Source: JACVRW01 sp035705985 (GTDB lineage Bacteria; Actinomycetota; Thermoleophilia; Solirubrobacterales; Thermoleophilaceae). From it: a DNA stretch of 11,224 nucleotides. Both the position numbers and the translations under genes were made by a program. Below are positions 5,697-11,224 of this stretch, in pieces. Position 1 is the stretch's first letter. Each line of letters opens with the position of its first letter. The notes beneath the pieces were generated by a model that worked only from the letters and a program-made list of their open reading frames with translations, did not search any database and was not told where the DNA came from. Location: NCBI GenBank assembly GCA_035705985.1, contig DASSVP010000022.1, positions 1-11,224 on the forward strand, given 5' to 3'.

Positions 5697-5795
5697 CCCG
5701 ATTGTCGCGTGCGAGGACTTGGGCTCCACGAACCACCCCGACCCGAGCGCGGCGAGCTCGAGCAGGAACCGCAGGCCGTAGTTCGCGCAGACCAT
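5697..5795 (-). pseudogene. Possible DUF2568 (YrdB-like) remnant with internal deletion
   Basis: From ATG 5795 the minus strand encodes NYGLRFLLELAALG, which matches the conserved first helix of DUF2568 membrane proteins, directly followed by GWFVEPKSSHA, which resembles the later W-x-F-V-x-P-K segment of the same family. The roughly 25-residue stretch normally between them is absent, and the rest of the frame (to 5601, across the monooxygenase start) is not hydrophobic. An intact family member is about 110 residues. It begins 5 bases after the tRNA-Leu 3' end. It could be chance similarity. Confidence 0.33.
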
Positions 5796-5800
5796 GGGGA

Positions 5801-5885
5801 TGCGGGCGGAGGGAATCGAACCCCCACGGCCTCTCGGCCACGAGCACCTAAAGCTCGCGTGTCTGCCTAGTTCCACCACGCCCGC
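5801..5885 (-). tRNA. tRNA-Leu(TAG)
   Basis: A class II tRNA on the minus strand: acceptor GCGGGCG with CGCCCGC, anticodon loop TTTAGGT (anticodon TAG, complement of 5848-5850) on a CGAGC/GCTCG stem, long variable arm GGCC-GAGA-GGCC, T-loop TTCGATT and discriminator A as expected for Leu. CCA is not encoded. It reads CUA and related CUN codons. Confidence 0.95.
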
Positions 5886-5911
5886 CAACCAGCGCAAGAA
5901 ACGCCGCTGCA

Positions 5912-5917
5912 AGGGTA
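5912..5917 (-). promoter_or_regulatory. Candidate -10 box for tRNA-Leu(TAG)
   Basis: TACCCT on the minus strand would start transcription about 20 bases before the tRNA. It shares two bases with the plus-strand -10 at 5916-5921. No clear -35 is visible. Confidence 0.25.
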
Positions 5918-5921
5918 TTGT
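5916..5921 (+). promoter_or_regulatory. -10 box for a leaderless membrane-protein mRNA
   Basis: TATTGT ends 7 bases before ATG 5929. The only purine-rich tract (AAGGG, 5911-5915) is 13 bases from the ATG, too far for a normal ribosome site, so a leaderless mRNA is the simpler reading. Confidence 0.5.
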
Positions 5922-5928
5922 GCCCTCG

Positions 5929-6426
5929 ATGGCCGACACCGTCCTCGTTCATCCCAACCGGGACAAAGCCGAGTCGAAGGCCACCCGGGCCGTCGTGATT
6001 CTGCTGCTGCTCACGAGCGCAATGCTGATCCTCGTCATCACGCTCGGCGGCTGGTCGCAGCTTCAGGGCATGCAGATCGTCTCGTTCCTCTACGCGATCC
6101 TCTACATCGTCATGGCGTACTTCGTGGCCAAGTGGAATCGCGGCGTGCTGCCGGTCGCGGCCGGGCTCGCGATCCTGTTCGCGGTCGTGGCCGCCGTCGC
6201 CGGGCCCGCGTGGTTCGAGCGCGACAAGGCCGGCTTCGACGACCCGGCGCTCGAGCCGTCGATCCTCGGCCTACTGACGCTCATCCTCGTACCGGTCCAG
6301 CTCCTGCTCGTGGCCTTCGCGATGCGCGGGTTCCAGCAGCAGTGGAGCACGGAGATCGAGGTCTCCCGCGACGAGGCCGACCGCTACGGCCCGGACGCGC
6401 GCGGCGGCGAGCCCCAGCCGGCCTAA
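5929..6426 (+). CDS. Four-helix membrane protein, 165 residues, unknown function
   Basis: The protein starts MADTVLVHPNRDKAESKATR, a charged cytoplasmic segment. Four hydrophobic helices follow: VVILLLLTSAMLILVITLGG, IVSFLYAILYIVMAYFVA, VLPVAAGLAILFAVVAAVAG and ILGLLTLILVPVQLLLVAFA. A conserved-looking AKWNRGVLP loop joins helices 2 and 3, and a charged tail ends in GGEPQPA. I recall close relatives annotated as hypothetical proteins in Solirubrobacterales-type genomes, but cannot confirm this here. An upstream in-frame extension would run through tRNA-Leu, so ATG 5929 is the right start. The gene ends 35 bases before tRNA-Leu(CAA). Confidence 0.85.
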   Translation: MADTVLVHPNRDKAESKATRAVVILLLLTSAMLILVITLGGWSQLQGMQIVSFLYAILYIVMAYFVAKWNRGVLPVAAGLAILFAVVAAVAGPAWFERDKAGFDDPALEPSILGLLTLILVPVQLLLVAFAMRGFQQQWSTEIEVSRDEADRYGPDARGGEPQPA

Positions 6427-6445
6427 CGCTCCCGCTGAACGCGCC

Positions 6446-6451
6446 TAGGAT
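6446..6451 (+). promoter_or_regulatory. -10 box for tRNA-Leu(CAA), likely shared with the M28 gene
   Basis: TAGGAT ends 10 bases before the first tRNA base, the same spacing as at tRNA-Trp. No other promoter can serve the M28 gene, whose start codon touches the tRNA 3' end, except one inside the tRNA. Confidence 0.4.
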
Positions 6452-6461
6452 TCATCCCGTC

Positions 6462-6545
6462 GCCCGGGTGATGGAATCGGTAGACATCGGGTCCTCAAAA
6501 GGCCCTGTCCTTCGGGGCGTGTGGGTTCGAATCCCACCCCGGGCA
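6462..6545 (+). tRNA. tRNA-Leu(CAA)
   Basis: A class II tRNA: acceptor GCCCGGG (6462-6468) with CCCGGGC (6538-6544), anticodon loop CTCAAAA (anticodon CAA, 6496-6498) on a GGGTC/GGCCC stem, variable arm closed by a TTCG-type loop, T-loop TTCGAAT and discriminator A (6545). CCA is not encoded. The discriminator A is also the first base of the ATG of the next gene. Confidence 0.95.
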
Positions 6546-7597
6546 TGACGGTCGACTCCTTCTCAGAGGCCGAGCAGCTCGTCGACGAGTTCGGGCCGCG
6601 GGCGCCCGGCTCGGATGCCGAGCGGCGGGCGGCCAAGCATCTCGCGGCTCGGCTCGAGGAGCTCGGGCGGGAGGCGGACGTCGAGACGTTCCCCGTGTGG
6701 CCGGCCTGGGCGACCGGGTACGCCATCAACGCCGCGCTCGCCGTCATCGGCAGCATCCTCTCGGTCTCGAACGGCACGGTCGGCACGGTCGTCGTCCTCG
6801 TCGCGACCGCCCTGACCTTCCTCGACCTCTCCGGGATCGTGCCCACCACCCGCCGGCTGCTCGGGCGGCGCGCGTCGCAGAACGTCGTCTCGTGGGGCGA
6901 CCGCGACAAGCCCGGCGCGCTCTTCCTCGTGGCCCACTACGACAGCGGCCCAACGCGCACGCGGCCGCTCCGCCCGCTCTTCCTCGCGATGCTCGTCCTG
7001 CTCGCCTGCTGCGTCCTCCGCGCCGCCGGCATGAGCGGCACCGCGCTCACGATCGTCCAGTTCATCCCCACCGCCGCACTGATCGTGTACGTCGCCCTCC
7101 TGCTCGACGTGATCCTCTCGCCCGCGGCCCCGGGCGAGAACGACAACGCGTCCGGCGTGGCTGTCGTCCTTCGCGCCGCCGAGCGCCTCGGCCAGGACGG
7201 CCTCGACAGCTTCGGCGTGCACGTCGTCTTCACCGGCTCGCAGAAGGCCATGGCGCAGGGCATGCGCGCGTTCCTCAAGGCGCATCGCGGCGAGCTAACG
7301 TCCGGCGACGTGGCCGTCGTCAACGTCGACTCCGTCGGCAGCGGCGAGCTCCGGCTGACGAAGAAGGAGGGTCCGCTCCTCTCGACCAAGTCGCACCCTC
7401 AGCTGCTCGGGCTCGTGGACACGGAGACGTTCGCGAACCGCGAGCCGAGCGACGGCTACGCCGCCAGCTCCGCCGGCATCGCGGCAACGACGATCACCGC
7501 GGACGGCGCGCGCCTCGAGGAGGATGCGCTCGCCGAGGCCGAGGAGCTCGTCGTCGAGCTCGCGAAGAGCCTCGACGAGGAGCTCAGCCAGCCCTGA
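6545..7597 (+). CDS. Membrane-embedded M28-family peptidase homologue, probably not catalytic
   Basis: A 350-residue protein with an M28 (aminopeptidase S-like) fold interrupted by membrane helices (about 58-75, 80-97, 143-160, 166-190). Retained M28 features are AHYDSG (His131, Asp133), GENDNASGVA (Asp200, bridging ligand) and VNVDSVGSGE (Asp262). The usual Glu-Glu of FTGAEE is replaced by FTGSQKA (Gln233, Lys234), removing the catalytic base and one zinc ligand. The C-terminal SDH is SDGYAA (Gly304), removing the His ligand. By family knowledge the second zinc site and catalysis are lost; a binding or regulatory role is inference. The ATG overlaps the tRNA-Leu discriminator base, with no ribosome site. 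There is no later in-frame start before the conserved N-terminal helix. Its end overlaps the opposing ligase gene by 14 bases. Confidence 0.85.
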   Translation: MTVDSFSEAEQLVDEFGPRAPGSDAERRAAKHLAARLEELGREADVETFPVWPAWATGYAINAALAVIGSILSVSNGTVGTVVVLVATALTFLDLSGIVPTTRRLLGRRASQNVVSWGDRDKPGALFLVAHYDSGPTRTRPLRPLFLAMLVLLACCVLRAAGMSGTALTIVQFIPTAALIVYVALLLDVILSPAAPGENDNASGVAVVLRAAERLGQDGLDSFGVHVVFTGSQKAMAQGMRAFLKAHRGELTSGDVAVVNVDSVGSGELRLTKKEGPLLSTKSHPQLLGLVDTETFANREPSDGYAASSAGIAATTITADGARLEEDALAEAEELVVELAKSLDEELSQP

Positions 7598-9434
7598 CGC
7601 TGAACTCGGCGATCCAGTCGAGCGCGTCCGGGTTCGCGAGCGAGTCGCGGCTCGCGGTGCTCTCCGGCGCCGCTCCGAGCAGGATCTTCTTCACCGGCAC
7701 CTCGAGCTTCTTGTTGGAGAGCGTTCGCGGCACCTCGGGGATCTGCACGATCCGGTCGGGCACGTGGCGCGGCGAGCAGTGCTCGCGCACCCGGCGCCGG
7801 ATCTCCGCGGACAGCTCGTCCGTCAGCGCGCCGCGCGGCACCACGAACAGGATCATCTCGTCCTCGACGTCCACCACCAGGGAGTCGAGCACCTCGGGCA
7901 CCGCCTCGACCGCGCTGTAGATCTCGCTCGTGCCCATGCGCACGCCGCCGCGGTTGATCGTCGAGTCCGAGCGCCCGTAGATCACCGCGCTGCCGCGCTC
8001 GGTGATCTTGATCCAGTCGCCGTGGCGCCAGACGCCCGGGAACATGTCGAAGTAGCTCGAGCGGTAGCGCTCGCCGCCCGGGTCGTTCCAGAAGTAGATC
8101 GGCATCGACGGCATCGGCTCGGTGATCACGAGCTCGCCGACCTCGTCCGTCAAGGGCCGGCCGTCCTCGCTCCACGCCTCGACCGCCGCGCCGAGACAGC
8201 GCGCCTGCAGCTCGCCCGCGTACACCGGCAGCAGCGGGCAGGCGCCCACGAACGCGGTGCAGAGGTCCGTGCCGCCGCTCGTCGAGAACAGCCACACGTC
8301 GGGGAACTGCTCGTAGACCCACTCGAAGCCCTCCGGCGCCAGGGGGGAGCCCGTCGAGCCGATGCTCCGCAGCGCCGGCATCGGCGGCGGCTTCACCCCC
8401 GCCTTCATCGACGCCGCGATGAAGCCCGCGCTCGTGCCGAAGGTCGTGACACCCGCCTCGGCGCCGAACTCCCAGAGCCGGTCCGGGTCCGGCTGGCCGT
8501 CGTACAGCACGATCGCCGCGCCGGCGAGCAACCCGCCGAGCAGGAAGTTCCACATCATCCAGCCGGTCGTCGTGAACCAGAAGAAGCGGTCGCCCGGGCC
8601 GAGGTCCGAGTGGAGCCGCGCCTTCTTCATGTGCTCCAGGAGGATGCCGCCCTGCCCCTGGACGATCGCCTTCGGCAGCCCCGTGGTCCCGGACGAGTAG
8701 AGGACCCAGAGCGGATGGTCGAACGGCAGGCGCTCGAACTCGAGCTGCGCCGGCTCGGCGAGCAGCGAGTCCCACTCGCTCGGCACCATCACCGTGTGCT
8801 CGATCGACGGGATCGCGGCCACGATCTCGGCGACGCGCTCGCGCCTGTCGAAGTCCTTCCCTCCGTACCGATAGCCCTCCGTCGCCAGCAGCATCTTCGG
8901 CTCGATCTGCTTGAACCGGGCCACGACGGTCGGCGTGCCGAACTCGGGCGCGCAGCTCGACCAGACCGCGCCGATGCTCGCGCACGCGAGAAACGCGACA
9001 ACCGTCTCGGGCACGTTCGGCATGTACGCCGCGACGCGCTCGCCGCGCTCCACCCCGAGCCGGCGCAGCCCGGCCGCGCAGCGCGCGACCTGGTCCGACA
9101 GCTCGTCCCAGGTGACCTCCGCAAGCGGCTGCGACTCGGAGGCGTGCACGATCGCCACCTCGCCCGGCCGCGCCTCCTTGAAGAGCCGCTCGGCGTAGCT
9201 CAGCTCCGTGCCCGGGAACCACTCGGCGCCGGGCATCTCGCGCCTCCCGAGCACCCGCTCGTACGGCGCGCCGATCTCGAACCACTCCCAGAGCGCGCCC
9301 CAGAAGCCCTCGAGGTCCTCGACGGACCATCGCCACAGGGCGTGATAGTCGGAGAAGCCGCGCGCCCGCATGAAGCGCGCCATCTCGGTCGACTCAGGGT
9401 CCGACGGCGTCCACAGAAGTCGTCCCTCCGGCAT
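7584..9434 (-). CDS. aacS: Acetoacetyl-CoA synthetase (acetoacetate-CoA ligase)
   Basis: A 616-residue ANL-superfamily adenylating enzyme, close to the family length of about 650. It activates acetoacetate with ATP and CoA to acetoacetyl-CoA (EC 6.2.1.16). The N-terminus LLWTPSDPESTEMARFMR and FWGALWEWF are typical of this subfamily. The ATP P-loop is LYSSGTTGLPKAIVQG (residues 245-260). TTTGWMMWNFLL, GSTGSPLAPEGF and GDWIKITERGSAVIYGRSD follow in the usual order. The C-terminal NKKLEVPVKK supplies the catalytic lysine (about Lys575); the usual Gly before it is Asn. ATG 9434 is the start; TAGAAT (9444-9449) upstream may be its own -10. Its 5' end overlaps the MFS gene by 41 bases, suggesting a two-gene operon for organic acid uptake and activation. 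The acid specificity is inferred from subfamily motifs. Confidence 0.88.
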   Translation of the reverse strand: MPEGRLLWTPSDPESTEMARFMRARGFSDYHALWRWSVEDLEGFWGALWEWFEIGAPYERVLGRREMPGAEWFPGTELSYAERLFKEARPGEVAIVHASESQPLAEVTWDELSDQVARCAAGLRRLGVERGERVAAYMPNVPETVVAFLACASIGAVWSSCAPEFGTPTVVARFKQIEPKMLLATEGYRYGGKDFDRRERVAEIVAAIPSIEHTVMVPSEWDSLLAEPAQLEFERLPFDHPLWVLYSSGTTGLPKAIVQGQGGILLEHMKKARLHSDLGPGDRFFWFTTTGWMMWNFLLGGLLAGAAIVLYDGQPDPDRLWEFGAEAGVTTFGTSAGFIAASMKAGVKPPPMPALRSIGSTGSPLAPEGFEWVYEQFPDVWLFSTSGGTDLCTAFVGACPLLPVYAGELQARCLGAAVEAWSEDGRPLTDEVGELVITEPMPSMPIYFWNDPGGERYRSSYFDMFPGVWRHGDWIKITERGSAVIYGRSDSTINRGGVRMGTSEIYSAVEAVPEVLDSLVVDVEDEMILFVVPRGALTDELSAEIRRRVREHCSPRHVPDRIVQIPEVPRTLSNKKLEVPVKKILLGAAPESTASRDSLANPDALDWIAEFSVRAG

Positions 9435-10638
9435 GGCGGCGTGATTCTAGGCGCGCCTCGCGCTCGAGGCGGCGGCGCCGCTCGTCCTGCACGAGCGGCC
9501 CGAGGAGGGCACGCGCGAGCAGGGGAGTCACGCCCATCACGACGAACGCCGCCGGCCACGACACCGCGGACGCCAGAGCGGCGAGCGAGACCGGCACGCC
9601 GGCCGCCACCACGCGCATGGCCGTGTTCTGAATCCCCATCGCCTTGCCGGCCTGGCGCCTGCCCGAGATCTCCGCCGCCGCGGTGAACGACAGGCCGTTC
9701 CAGCTCATCGCCGCGACGCCGCCCGCCATCAGCAGCGGCACGGCGATCGGGCCGGCCGCCGCGGCCGCGAGCAGCAGCACGCCCGCGAGCGCCGCAAGGC
9801 GCCGGAACGGCTCGATCCGCTCGTCGCGCAGGTCCGACCACCGGCCCGCCGAGGCGCGCGCGACAGCAGCCCCCACCTGCACCACGCCGAGGGCGATCGC
9901 GGCGTCGTGCGCGGACCAGTCGCGCTCGCCGTACAGGTAGAGCACCAGCAGCGACGTGATGCCCACCTGGCCGATGATCATCAGCGACGACGCCGCACTC
10001 AGCCGCCAGATGCGCGGGTCGCGCGCCGCGTCCGGCGCCGGCGGCGCGGCGGATTCGACGCGCGGCCCCTCGCGCAGCCACACCGCGGCGGCCACCGCGG
10101 CCAGCGCCATCACTCCGGCCAGGGCGTACAGCGCACCGTCCACCCCGGTGCCCGAGGCGAGCGGCGGCAGGCTGAACGACGCCGCGGCGGCGCCGACCGG
10201 CACGGCGGTCTGACGAAGCCCGAGCGCCAGCCCGCGCTCGTCGCGCGGGAACCAGCCGAACACCGCGCGGCCGCTCGCGGCGATCGCGCTCGCGCCGAGC
10301 ATGCCGGAGAGCGTCATCGACGCGAGCAGCTCGACGTAGCCGTCCGAAGCGGCGGCGCCCACCATCGCGAGCGCTCCCGCCATGAGCCCGCCGGCGATCA
10401 CGAACCGCTCGCCGACCCGGTCGGACAGCACTCCCCACGCGAGCAACGTCGCGACCGTGCCGATCGCGAACGCGGTGAAGACGGCCGTGACCTCGACGAG
10501 CGAGAGACCGAACGCCTCCTGGATCGCCGGCCCGAGCGCCGGAAGGCCGCCCTGAACCGCCGCCAGCGCGGCCGTCGCGAGCGACCCGACGGCGAGCACC
10601 ACCCAGCGATAGCGGGGTGGGCTCGCCGAAGGGCTCAC
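9394..10638 (-). CDS. Major facilitator superfamily transporter, 414 residues
   Basis: A polytopic membrane protein with the MFS length and pattern of about 12 helices. Motif A is GVLSDRVGERFVIAG between helices 2 and 3, and a second copy-like loop SAGRWSDLRDERIEPFRR lies in the second half. The conserved RGLALGLRQTAVPVGAA is in helix 4-5, and a cytoplasmic linker (REGPRVESAAPPAPDAARD) joins the halves. Substrate is not visible; because it overlaps the acetoacetyl-CoA synthetase gene by 41 bases, a short organic acid is a reasonable guess only. GTG 10638 is chosen: TAGAGT lies 7 bases upstream and no Shine-Dalgarno exists at a usable distance. Confidence 0.9.
   Translation of the reverse strand: MSPSASPPRYRWVVLAVGSLATAALAAVQGGLPALGPAIQEAFGLSLVEVTAVFTAFAIGTVATLLAWGVLSDRVGERFVIAGGLMAGALAMVGAAASDGYVELLASMTLSGMLGASAIAASGRAVFGWFPRDERGLALGLRQTAVPVGAAAASFSLPPLASGTGVDGALYALAGVMALAAVAAAVWLREGPRVESAAPPAPDAARDPRIWRLSAASSLMIIGQVGITSLLVLYLYGERDWSAHDAAIALGVVQVGAAVARASAGRWSDLRDERIEPFRRLAALAGVLLLAAAAAGPIAVPLLMAGGVAAMSWNGLSFTAAAEISGRRQAGKAMGIQNTAMRVVAAGVPVSLAALASAVSWPAAFVVMGVTPLLARALLGPLVQDERRRRLEREARLESRRHAGGTTSVDAVGP
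9444..9449 (-). promoter_or_regulatory. Candidate internal -10 box before the ligase gene
   Basis: TAGAAT on the minus strand ends 9 bases before ATG 9434 and lies inside the 3' end of the MFS coding region. It could give separate, nearly leaderless transcription of the ligase. Confidence 0.35.
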
Positions 10639-10645
10639 TCCATCG

Positions 10646-10651
10646 ACTCTA
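10646..10651 (-). promoter_or_regulatory. -10 box for a leaderless MFS mRNA
   Basis: TAGAGT ends 7 bases before GTG 10638 and sits in the 21-base gap after the LVIVD-type gene. The spacing matches the boxes at 3668 and 5916. Confidence 0.45.
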
Positions 10652-10659
10652 GTGCGCCC

Positions 10660-11224
10660 CTACTTCCAGGCCTCCTGCGTCTGCGGGTTCAGCTGCTTCG
10701 AGTTCGCCAGGTCGAGCCGGCTCCCATCCGCCCGGTACAGGGCATAGGCCTCGAAGCCGCGGTTGCCGGTGGCGCCGCGGCGGCCGAGGCCGCCGTTCAC
10801 CCAGAGGACGTCGTTGTACCAATACGACGACCACGAGTCGGCGGCGCCGAGCGCCGTATCCTCGAGGTCCGCGAAGCCGATCTCGTCCGGCTCCGAGGGC
10901 GTCGTGAAATCGAGCCACGAGTTGCCGCCCTGGTAGAACGCCTGGACCTGCTGGCGACTGCCGTCGGTGGTGGGCAGGACGTTGCCGTTGTGCGACACGC
11001 AGACCTGCGAGCCCTGCGGCCGCGGGACGATGTAGCGCCCGAGCACGTCCTCGAAGCCGTCCACCGGGGTGCCCGGGGTCACCAGCGGATAGAACCACGT
11101 GAAGCCGCGCTTGGTGCCGTCGCCGTCGCAGCGCGGCTCGACGCCGCCACCGCTCTCATCCACCGCGGCGACGACCTGGCCGTCCCACGAGACCGTGGCG
11201 TTGTGCATGAAGTCGAACGACTCC
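10660..11224 (-). CDS. LVIVD-repeat-type beta-propeller protein, C-terminal part (cut by right edge)
   Basis: The frame is open from the right edge (ESFDFMHN) to TAG at 10660-10662, 187 residues. Motifs such as HNATVSWDGQVVAAVDESGGG, GFTWFYPL, RYIVPRPQG, VCVSHNGNV, QAFYQGGNSWLDFTTPSEPDEIGFAD, YWYNDVLWVNGGLGRRGATGNRGFEAY and the ending NPQTQEAWK match actinobacterial LVIVD-repeat proteins, which are usually exported. I cannot see the signal peptide. Two propeller-type blades are evident (HNATVSWDG and QAFYQGG-x-WLDFT). An internal ATG in HNATV context (11208) is not the start because the family motif continues upstream. Function is unknown. Confidence 0.78.
   Translation of the reverse strand, partial: ESFDFMHNATVSWDGQVVAAVDESGGGVEPRCDGDGTKRGFTWFYPLVTPGTPVDGFEDVLGRYIVPRPQGSQVCVSHNGNVLPTTDGSRQQVQAFYQGGNSWLDFTTPSEPDEIGFADLEDTALGAADSWSSYWYNDVLWVNGGLGRRGATGNRGFEAYALYRADGSRLDLANSKQLNPQTQEAWK

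Noticed and set aside
5794..5928. N-terminal extension of the four-helix membrane protein to a start at 5794.
   Set aside because: The extension would translate across the complement of tRNA-Leu(TAG); ATG 5929 with a -10 box 7 bases upstream is better.
7524..9686. Very long plus-strand open frame (720 codons) opposite the ligase.
   Set aside because: Composition is Arg/Ala/His/Leu-rich nonsense and its frame mirrors the codons of the well-supported ligase.
1..11224. Mobile element, CRISPR array, defence or biosynthetic cluster.
   Set aside because: No transposase, integrase, repeat-spacer pattern or clustered effector genes are visible; the single broken HNH gene is not enough.

Overview
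This is a GC-rich (roughly 70%) bacterial chromosomal segment. The F420-type luciferase-like monooxygenase, the many GTG starts, genes that begin a few bases after a TANNNT -10 box with no Shine-Dalgarno, and an RsbW-like regulator all suggest Actinomycetota. The resemblance of two small membrane proteins to Thermoleophilia/Solirubrobacterales proteins I recall is an inference, not a search result. I see no IS element, integrase, phage gene or CRISPR array, and no stretch over 300 bases without a gene.

Layout. (1) 1-413, minus: 5' part of an exported Lys/Pro/Ala-rich protein, cut by the left edge, with a recognisable promoter. (2) 563-1937, plus: an RsbW-like ATPase fused to a SnoaL/NTF2-like domain, then an HNH endonuclease broken by one missing base. 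(3) 3640-2010, minus: tRNA-Trp, a small membrane protein, a phosphotriesterase-like lactonase with all metal ligands, tRNA-Gly and a 20-residue hydrophobic peptide. All lie on one strand with short gaps. (4) 3680-5640: a sarcosine-oxidase-like FAD oxidoreductase (plus) converging on an F420-dependent-type monooxygenase (minus), with overlapping 3' ends. (5) 5601-5885, minus: tRNA-Leu(TAG) followed by a possible DUF2568 remnant. (6) 5929-7597, plus: a four-helix membrane protein, tRNA-Leu(CAA), and a membrane-embedded M28-type peptidase homologue whose ATG uses the last base of the tRNA and which lacks key catalytic residues. (7) 7584-11224, minus: from the right edge inward, the 3' part of an LVIVD-type protein, an MFS transporter, and an acetoacetyl-CoA synthetase overlapping the transporter gene by 41 bases.

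Functionally this is a mixed housekeeping/catabolic neighbourhood. Import of an organic acid plus activation of acetoacetate (MFS + ligase) is a plausible module. The lactonase and the two flavin-type oxidoreductases look like small-molecule catabolism or detoxification. The window shows no coherent novel defence or mobile system. The points most worth checking are the tRNA-Leu/M28 junction, the inactive-looking M28 protein, the RsbW-SnoaL fusion, the 20-residue peptide and the nested dyads at the left promoter.
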